From Legionellaceae bacterium (GTDB lineage Bacteria; Pseudomonadota; Gammaproteobacteria; Legionellales; Legionellaceae), in the NCBI GenBank assembly GCA_030157565.1, contig JAOAUO010000112.1, positions 6,769-41,762 of the forward strand: a DNA stretch of 34,994 nt, read 5' to 3'. Made by a program: the position numbers and the translations under genes. The first letter of the stretch is position 1; every line of letters begins with the position of its first letter. The notes below the pieces were generated by a model. The model searched no databases. It saw only the letters and a program-made list of their open reading frames with translations, and was not told the DNA's origin. This document shows, in pieces, positions 28,656-34,994 of the stretch.

Positions 28656-29435
28656 ATGTGCGCTTATTTTTTTGCAGCCAAACATGAGTCTAAAAGTTTC
28701 GAACTCGATCAAACTGGTCTTGAAACTAAAAATATGATTATCAATCCTTCGTTTAAAGGGTTTCCTGACCCGGTGAAAAATCTATATAAATTCAATGCCT
28801 CAGAAATGAACATCAATATCATTAAAGAACTAACCTTCAATACTCGAAACAAATTAATCGATCTGAAAGCCATTGACAAAGAAATCAGTGCCGCCTTTAC
28901 GCTAGGCATCATTGCTTCATTTTCTTCGTTCATCCCGTTCAGCTGGTTGCTTGCTCCCGCGGCCCTTATCTATACGGGTTATCTTGCAAAAGATCGAGAC
29001 GCGGCTTATAAAGAATACGAAGAATCGCTTGCCTCCCTGCACCGTTGCTGTGATTGGGCCATAAACAATGGCACTGAGACAACACAAAAGATAATGGAGG
29101 ATGATGCCGTAAAAAACATGCTACGCGAACTGTCTCTAGCCATGACAATAGAACAAATGAAAGACATTATCGCTGACGGAATGGAACCCACGTATTTTAA
29201 AACACTGGCCAGTCCTGAACAAAATATAACAGACGAGGACCTGTTGAAAGAGGCGTACAAACTTTATGACCAGAAAAAGGAACAAACACTGAACTACAAA
29301 CTATATGGTTATGATCAAGGTGGCTCTATAGCCGGTGTATTGATGAAAATGGCCGTTTACCTGAAACAGGTATCGACACAAGCGGTGAAAGACGCAGTGG
29401 TTTATCTGAGTAACGCAACAGCGCCTACCGCCTAA
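28656..29435 (+). CDS. hypothetical protein with central hydrophobic hairpin
   Basis: MCAYFFAAKHESKSFELDQTGLETKNM...; SD AAGGAG before ATG 28656; hydrophobic FTLGIIASFSSFIPFSWLLAPAALIYTGYLA. Confidence 0.7.
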   Translation: MCAYFFAAKHESKSFELDQTGLETKNMIINPSFKGFPDPVKNLYKFNASEMNINIIKELTFNTRNKLIDLKAIDKEISAAFTLGIIASFSSFIPFSWLLAPAALIYTGYLAKDRDAAYKEYEESLASLHRCCDWAINNGTETTQKIMEDDAVKNMLRELSLAMTIEQMKDIIADGMEPTYFKTLASPEQNITDEDLLKEAYKLYDQKKEQTLNYKLYGYDQGGSIAGVLMKMAVYLKQVSTQAVKDAVVYLSNATAPTA

Positions 29436-29479
29436 TGCGGTATCCGTTTGGAGAAAGGTGTCTGATTGAAGCTGACCGT

Positions 29480-29550
29480 CCTAAGCCTCAATGAGCCCAT
29501 TCTATTTGGACAGAAACGCATGAAGCTCTTTTCATGCGTTTCTGTCCAAA
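29480..29550. mobile_element. family A right-end element (hairpin 29505-29550)
   Basis: CTCAATGAGCCCATTCTATTTGGACAGAAACGCATG-AAGCTCTTTT-CATGCGTTTCTGTCCAAA; between convergent genes. Confidence 0.88.
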
Positions 29551-29552
29551 CT

Positions 29553-30989
29553 CTAAACTTCTCTCATCAAACGCTTAATCAGATAATTAAGACCCCCACA
29601 AAACAAGGTCACCACAACTAAAATACACAATAAGTGACTAAACGCCACCGCATAATGCGCTTTCAAATTGATGGTTAATAATTCATCAGATGAAATCGCC
29701 GTTAACTCCGCTAATTTACCCGATAAAAAAGCACCCATACCGATGGATGCTAAAAAAACCCCCATGAATGTGCTCACTTTTTCACGACTAGCCAGTATGG
29801 TCACTGCGGATAAACCCACCGGTGACAACAATATCTCCGCGAGCGAGATAAACAGGTATGTTGGAATGATATAAAGGGGTGATAACAAACCGGTTGGCTG
29901 ACCCAAATAGCAAACCATCGTGATTAAACTATAAGCAATCAGCAACGTACACATGGCCATTAAAAATTTATTGGCGATACCAATGCCCGGGTGATCGTTA
30001 TTTGGACGATTTTTTTGACGCACCAGAACAATCCCCAGCACAATCATGCCAATGCTTTCGATGCCCACGTAATACGGCGGTGGGAAATGAACCCCGAACC
30101 ATGTTGGCTGCACCACACGCACAATGAACAGCGTGAGAGATAAAAATATTTGAAAATAAAAGGCCCAAAATAGCACGGATATTAGGCAGAGCAAGCCCAG
30201 CACAATGGTTTGACGCGCTTGCTTAGGCGATTCACAGTTCACACAATATCCAAAATAAGCCACTGAAAATAACGCCACTGCAAAAAATACGCCCGCAGCC
30301 AATGTTGGGTACTGAAGGATATAATAGGAAAGAAGCCATAATAACAACAAGAGCACGGTTGCCAGCATGATTTTTTTAAATTGAAACGTGTACGGGTTGT
30401 AATCTTGGATACGATAGCGATACATACCAAAAGAAAAGATGACCGTGGCTATCACCATACCGATGGCCGCACTCATGAACGACATAGGCCAACCCAAATG
30501 CGCATTGAGATAGCTCGGCAGGGTTGTGCCTAAAATAATGCCGGTGGTCAGCCCCATGTAAAAGATCATGAATCCGTTTTCTCGGTGGGGCGAGTCAATG
30601 GGGTACTCATTGCCCAACAAAGATGAAATATTGGGTTTGAGCAAACCGGTGCCAACACTAATGCCCGCCAAGGACCAACACAAGAATTGATCCGAAATCG
30701 TTAAGCTCAAGCTGACGTAACTGATCAACAACACAACCGCACCCATGAGAATGGTACGCTTTTGACCCAACAAATGATCGGCTATCCACCCCCCGACTAA
30801 AGGGGAAAGATACGCGAGTGCCGTGAACGAACCCACCAACGCATAAACCGCTTTATCGGGCCATTTAAAATGCAACGCCAAATAAATCGCCAATAGCGTC
30901 TGTACTACATAAAAACCATAACGCTCCCACATTTCGGTTGTGAAGAAAATGGGCAGTGAGGGGGGATGATTGGCCTGGATTTCTTGCAT
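29553..30989 (-). CDS. POT/PTR family proton-dependent oligopeptide transporter
   Basis: SLPIFFTTEMWERYGFYVVQTLLAIYLALHF...YLSPLVGGWIADHLLGQKRTILMGAVVLLISY; multiple TM segments. Confidence 0.95.
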   Translation of the reverse strand: MQEIQANHPPSLPIFFTTEMWERYGFYVVQTLLAIYLALHFKWPDKAVYALVGSFTALAYLSPLVGGWIADHLLGQKRTILMGAVVLLISYVSLSLTISDQFLCWSLAGISVGTGLLKPNISSLLGNEYPIDSPHRENGFMIFYMGLTTGIILGTTLPSYLNAHLGWPMSFMSAAIGMVIATVIFSFGMYRYRIQDYNPYTFQFKKIMLATVLLLLLWLLSYYILQYPTLAAGVFFAVALFSVAYFGYCVNCESPKQARQTIVLGLLCLISVLFWAFYFQIFLSLTLFIVRVVQPTWFGVHFPPPYYVGIESIGMIVLGIVLVRQKNRPNNDHPGIGIANKFLMAMCTLLIAYSLITMVCYLGQPTGLLSPLYIIPTYLFISLAEILLSPVGLSAVTILASREKVSTFMGVFLASIGMGAFLSGKLAELTAISSDELLTINLKAHYAVAFSHLLCILVVVTLFCGGLNYLIKRLMREV

Positions 30990-31032
30990 GAAGTCTCAGT
31001 TTTTAAGCGTCATATCAATCAGTGTAGCATTG

Positions 31033-31142
31033 GATTTGAGTTTGAACAAAAGGACATGCAAAAAAACGTCATGTCGCTTTTAAATGATAGATGCAACATG
31101 TAAAAAAAACAAACGTGAAAGCCTTGTTATGCTTTTCTGCCC
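31033..31142. mobile_element. degenerate family A element whose right end overlaps the 3' end of the NfrB-like CDS
   Basis: TTGGATTTGAGTTTGAACAAAAGGACATGCAAAAAAACGTCATGTCGCTTTTAAA ... GTGAAAGCCTTGTTATGCTTTTCTGCCCA; boundaries approximate. Confidence 0.5.
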
Positions 31143-33025
31143 ACCGCATCATCGTCCATAATCAACACAAATTCAGCCTGGTAAGGCGCTATAGACCGAA
31201 TCACTTTCTTTAATAGCAACTCATTGGTGGGATCGTCAATGGCCACGGTCATGCACTGCGCGGCCTCATTGATGGCAATCGGGCGAATGCCGCGCTTCAT
31301 CAATTTTCGCCCTCTTTTTTTAGAGAGCTGTCCCAAACACTTGCGTAGGGCTGCGTCCAAGTTGGATTTGGGAAATAAACCCACTTGATACTGCACGGCT
31401 AACAATCGCAACAGGTCCATGGGATGGATCAGCTCTAAACGACACAATACTTTGCCTAGTCTTTCGCCTGTTTTCCCCTGCTCGCACAGGGCACGCTCCA
31501 ATTGTGCAGGCTCTATTAAATGATTTTCTAGGAGCAAGTCCCCTAGTTTTCGCTTATACGGTACAAGAATATGCCTTCCAGGAAATTGATGATCGGTTTT
31601 ATCCCAAGACGGTTGTTTATTCGATACCGGATTTTTCTGAGCCGTAAAATAGACGCTGTAAGCGCGTAGGAGCGCATGTAAATTCAGCACGTTTCCATAA
31701 AAAGCACGCGGAATAGACAAGAGGGCCGGGAGAATGCCATAAACACGCGTGACGGCAATCACGCGTTGCAATATCCGCTCCATCATAATGCAGGTCACCA
31801 AAAGAACGAGCCACCAAACCCATGGATGCAAATTAAATTGCTCTTGAAGCCCCGGGTATTCAGGCCGGTTATAGGTTAAGCCTGAATAAACCAACCAAAA
31901 GGTAAACACCACATACCCAAACCCATTGATGAAATGCGTCAGAAACGATTTTCTATCATGTGCCAATGAGTAACGGATTTGCCACTCACGGGGCCAGGAA
32001 CCGAAGTCCCATTCTTGAAACACAATGCCAATGATCCAACGCGCTTTTTGCCGAACGGCTTTTTTATATTCCAATGGGAATAGAGCACGGGTTGCGATGT
32101 ATTCCTTCACCGGTTTTTGCACGTAGCCCGTTCGAAAAAATTTACGCCGCGTCCACCGCATGCGCGTTACGGCCTGCGTCACAAAAACCGATTTCAAATG
32201 CCGTTCACGAATCTCCAAGGACGTATGATAATCTTCGGTGAGCGAATGGGTCGAAAAAGGGGTGGACCGTTCATTCGTCGCAAGAACAGCCAACGCATGC
32301 TTTGAGAAGGCCGTACCCACACCGGCCGATGGCACATGCGCATGAATGGATTCACGCACAATGATGTCTTTGGTGTGATTTTCTGAAAACTCATCCGCAT
32401 ACAACCAATGTGTAAACTGCCAAAGGCTCACGTCCAATGGGAAGACAGGGGTTTGAACCATGTCTTTGCGTGGAATCAAGTAATTATAAAGCTTAAACGA
32501 CAAAGGGTGAATGATGTCTTCTGAATCATGGAAGACATAGATATCAAATGCCATCGATTGCATTTGTTCAAAATGCTTCACATGCGTATAGATAGCATTT
32601 AAATTTGAGGCTTTATTCGTAGGCCCCGGACGCTCTCCAACCACGCATTGCACTTGAGGAATCTGTTCGGCGGCATGCTGTACTTCAGCCACGGTTTCAG
32701 GATCATTGGGATACACGCCCACAAAAAAATAATATCGTTTATAATCCATTGAATAAGCATTATGCCTTAACATGGTGCCAATGATATTGGCCTCATGCCA
32801 ACAAGGAATCAACACGGCAATAAATTGCTCTTCTTTTGCGGCCAATTGTTCATAGGTGAGCGGTTCGTAATGGCGTGTTTTCTGTATGCGCCAGAGCTTG
32901 CGAGCCCAGTAGTAGACATCGATGAATAAATCATCAACACCTGACAAAGCGAACAACACCGCCAACGTCGCTAAAAAATACCACATGACAAAATAGAGGG
33001 TGAGCATCATTTCATTGGGCATCAT
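31127..33025 (-). CDS. NfrB-like membrane glycosyltransferase (GT2) with C-terminal MshEN-type domain
   Basis: LFALSGVDDLFIDVYYWARKLWR; VFHDSEDIIHP, TEDYHTSLE, RQKARWIIG (GT2 D,D,D,QxxRW); C-terminal KLGDLLLENHLIEPAQLERALCEQ and RLGKVLCRLELIHPMDLLRLLAVQ repeats. Confidence 0.88.
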   Translation of the reverse strand: MMPNEMMLTLYFVMWYFLATLAVLFALSGVDDLFIDVYYWARKLWRIQKTRHYEPLTYEQLAAKEEQFIAVLIPCWHEANIIGTMLRHNAYSMDYKRYYFFVGVYPNDPETVAEVQHAAEQIPQVQCVVGERPGPTNKASNLNAIYTHVKHFEQMQSMAFDIYVFHDSEDIIHPLSFKLYNYLIPRKDMVQTPVFPLDVSLWQFTHWLYADEFSENHTKDIIVRESIHAHVPSAGVGTAFSKHALAVLATNERSTPFSTHSLTEDYHTSLEIRERHLKSVFVTQAVTRMRWTRRKFFRTGYVQKPVKEYIATRALFPLEYKKAVRQKARWIIGIVFQEWDFGSWPREWQIRYSLAHDRKSFLTHFINGFGYVVFTFWLVYSGLTYNRPEYPGLQEQFNLHPWVWWLVLLVTCIMMERILQRVIAVTRVYGILPALLSIPRAFYGNVLNLHALLRAYSVYFTAQKNPVSNKQPSWDKTDHQFPGRHILVPYKRKLGDLLLENHLIEPAQLERALCEQGKTGERLGKVLCRLELIHPMDLLRLLAVQYQVGLFPKSNLDAALRKCLGQLSKKRGRKLMKRGIRPIAINEAAQCMTVAIDDPTNELLLKKVIRSIAPYQAEFVLIMDDDAVGRKA

Positions 33026-34614
33026 ATTTTCACATAGAAAAGCAGTTGAACCACATTATTGGTGTAGTGTTTAGGATAGGGATTCGGGATGTTGCCGGCA
33101 GGCAAATAAACCCCATTCAGATGCTCAAACCGCAACTGCACATTCCATCGGTTGGAGGGAACCCAAGCCACACCGGGTCCCATTTCTGCAAAATTATTAT
33201 AAAAAATACGCTGTGTATCGGCCAACACACGTCCCACCCAATACACATTCAATAGGCTACTTTTATATTGCAAAGCCCGAATCCCTTGGCGTGTCACGAC
33301 CCCTCCAATCACGTTATTTTGATACCTGGAAAAATAAATCATATCCGCATACCACTCACTATAATAATCTCTGCTGATTTTCAAACGATCATAATAGTCC
33401 GGCTTGCATCCAACATTTTGGTAATACATGACGCCAGCACGTAGATCGCCACGCCACCGGTCGCGAGCACGGTACACCAAATCATAAGCGGTCCCCGCTT
33501 CAACAAAACCGACCACCGGAAGCGTCGAGAAAGGCGTGATTTGTGCGCCCACACCTGTAATTTGTACATCATCTTCATAGATTTGTGACACTTGCCCTAA
33601 ATGGACGGATCGATTGTCATCGGTGCGACGAAGAAAGACATATTCCTTGGTTTTAAAGCGATTCTCCTGCTCAACCCCTGCTCGCGCAATCAACGGACGC
33701 ACGGTTAAACCAAAACGTGATTGAGTAAACGGGGTAAAAAACACCTCTGAAAAATAAGGAGCGGGCAACGCTTTGGTTTGCAGGCCGCCTAAATGCGTTA
33801 AGGCTTGCTGAGCACGTAATGCGTGCGCGGGATCAGAACTCGACGATGCGGCACTAAAATAGCGATAGGCCTGCGGTTTATCATTGAGCTCATCATACAA
33901 ATACCCCAATTGCATCGCGATATCCGGCGACTGTGTCACTGAATAAGCACGCGTAAAATACGCGAGTGCTTCGATTCGATGGCCGTGCGACAAGGCCACA
34001 TAGCCTTTTTCAGCGTCTGTTTGATGTGGGTGTGTTTGTCTAAGCGAACCGCTGGTTTTCGGCACAGTGGGAGGCGATTCTGGGTGACGTGGTGCGCTAG
34101 AAAAGAAAGCACCCGAACGGGTGGCTTGATATTGAATGAACGTATAATCCATGTAACCGGGCACATATGAGGCCATGGCATTCAATGCCGCCTGCGCTTT
34201 AATACGAACAGGACGACTGGTGTGTTGATTGAGCGATAAAAAAAGGGGTTGGGCGTGCTGCCAATCCCCTTCGTGATAGTACAAATGAGCCAATTGAAAC
34301 GCGTAAGTATTATTTTCAGGTAACAATGCATGCAGACGCTCCAACACGGGCCGAGCGCGAATCCAGTCCTGTTCATGCACAAACCATTGACTGCTTTCTA
34401 TCAACGCAGGTAAATGATTAGGGTCTTGCTGCAAAACAATCGACAACGCTCTTTCAGCTCCAGCCGGATTGGTTTGCTTCAATTGATAATACAAATCCAT
34501 CAACACGTGCGCATCACGGTGCGGTGCTTTAGACTGTTGAACCGCTGTAAAAATGAAACCAGCCACCAAAAACAACAGCATAAAACACAACGCGTAAATC
34601 CTTTTTTTAAGCAT
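33022..34614 (-). CDS. NfrA-like TPR/outer-membrane glycan-export protein
   Basis: N-terminal TM, TPR-like repeats, C-terminal beta-rich region ending in aromatic/Ile (QLLFYVKI); 4-bp overlap with the NfrB-like CDS; start at 34614. Confidence 0.7.
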   Translation of the reverse strand: MLKKRIYALCFMLLFLVAGFIFTAVQQSKAPHRDAHVLMDLYYQLKQTNPAGAERALSIVLQQDPNHLPALIESSQWFVHEQDWIRARPVLERLHALLPENNTYAFQLAHLYYHEGDWQHAQPLFLSLNQHTSRPVRIKAQAALNAMASYVPGYMDYTFIQYQATRSGAFFSSAPRHPESPPTVPKTSGSLRQTHPHQTDAEKGYVALSHGHRIEALAYFTRAYSVTQSPDIAMQLGYLYDELNDKPQAYRYFSAASSSSDPAHALRAQQALTHLGGLQTKALPAPYFSEVFFTPFTQSRFGLTVRPLIARAGVEQENRFKTKEYVFLRRTDDNRSVHLGQVSQIYEDDVQITGVGAQITPFSTLPVVGFVEAGTAYDLVYRARDRWRGDLRAGVMYYQNVGCKPDYYDRLKISRDYYSEWYADMIYFSRYQNNVIGGVVTRQGIRALQYKSSLLNVYWVGRVLADTQRIFYNNFAEMGPGVAWVPSNRWNVQLRFEHLNGVYLPAGNIPNPYPKHYTNNVVQLLFYVKI

Positions 34615-34765
34615 GTTGTGTTCTTCTAAAAATATATAGAACGAATGGCCACATGATGCCCGTTCTATTAAAAACATGCTACTAGGCAATCGTAAAATTT
34701 AAATGATTCTTTACAATCGCTCTCATAATGGCTAAATTAGCTTCTTTTCATACTGAGACATCATC

Positions 34766-34942
34766 ATGCAAACGTATAAACAATATATTTGTGTTATTTG
34801 TGGGTTCATCTATAACGAAGCCGAAGGCTGGCCGGATGATGGCATTGCCCCGGGAACCGCTTGGGAGGACGTGCCTGAGAACTGGTTTTGTCCTGACTGC
34901 GGTGCTGGCAAAGAAGACTTTGAAATGATTGAAATCGAGTAA
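34766..34942 (+). CDS. rubA: rubredoxin
   Basis: 58-aa ORF absent from the supplied track: [58 protein letters not shown]; CxxCG...CPxCG. Confidence 0.96.
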   Translation: MQTYKQYICVICGFIYNEAEGWPDDGIAPGTAWEDVPENWFCPDCGAGKEDFEMIEIE

Positions 34943-34943
34943 T

Positions 34944-34994
34944 TTGGAGTTTGGACAAAACGACATGCAAAAACACGCATGTCATTTCGTCCAA
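34944..34994. mobile_element. family A left end, cut by window edge
   Basis: TTGGAGTTTGGACAAAACGACATGCAAAAACACGCATGTCATTTCGTCCAA; 50/51 identical to 18721-18771; starts 1 bp after the rubredoxin stop. Confidence 0.9.

Noticed and set aside
34806-34994. Minus-strand ORF MDEMTCVFLHVVLSKLQ... and lookalikes (3895-4089 MNEMAGVFLHVVSSK; 23182-23586 MDKMTGLLLHVILSK)
   Set aside because: These similar peptides are six-frame readings of the family A palindrome, not a protein family; they run into real genes on the opposite strand or end quickly.
4045-34994. CRISPR-like array interpretation of the repeated palindromes
   Set aside because: Copies are dispersed by kilobases, variable in length and orientation, with no regular spacers and no cas genes.

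Overview
About 35 kb of what looks like a gammaproteobacterial chromosome; gene content suggests a Legionellales/Coxiella-like lineage, but that is inference. The housekeeping backbone is dciA-like, ychF, pth, rplY, rplU, rpmA, obgE, mutS, ileS/lspA/ribF, uspA, an FAH-family hydrolase, sohB-like, dnaE, a POT transporter, an NfrB/NfrA-like pair and rubredoxin (missed by the ORF track because it is under 60 aa). Orphan or accessory genes lie between these: a protein with a J-domain-like HPD motif, a secreted LURP-one/tubby-like protein, a secreted protein with a duplicated 6-Cys module, a KDPG-aldolase homologue lacking its catalytic lysine, and several hypotheticals. The strongest non-genic signal is two families of short palindromic, MITE-like repeats. 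Family A consists of hairpins around TTTGGACRAAAYGACATGC...GCATGTCATTTCGTCCAAA and TTTGGACAGAAACGCATGAGGC..TTTTCATGCGTTTCTGTCCAAA. At least 12 loci occur, mostly at gene 3' ends. The stems diverge between copies, yet both arms change together. One full composite copy (18721-18949) has terminal inverted repeats and a 7-8 bp flanking direct repeat. Family B has one full 205-bp copy (19975-20179) with perfect 34-bp inverted termini starting GTAA and a perfect 8-bp flanking duplication (GATAGACA), plus two solo-hairpin derivatives. No CRISPR array, tRNA, rRNA or intact transposase was seen.
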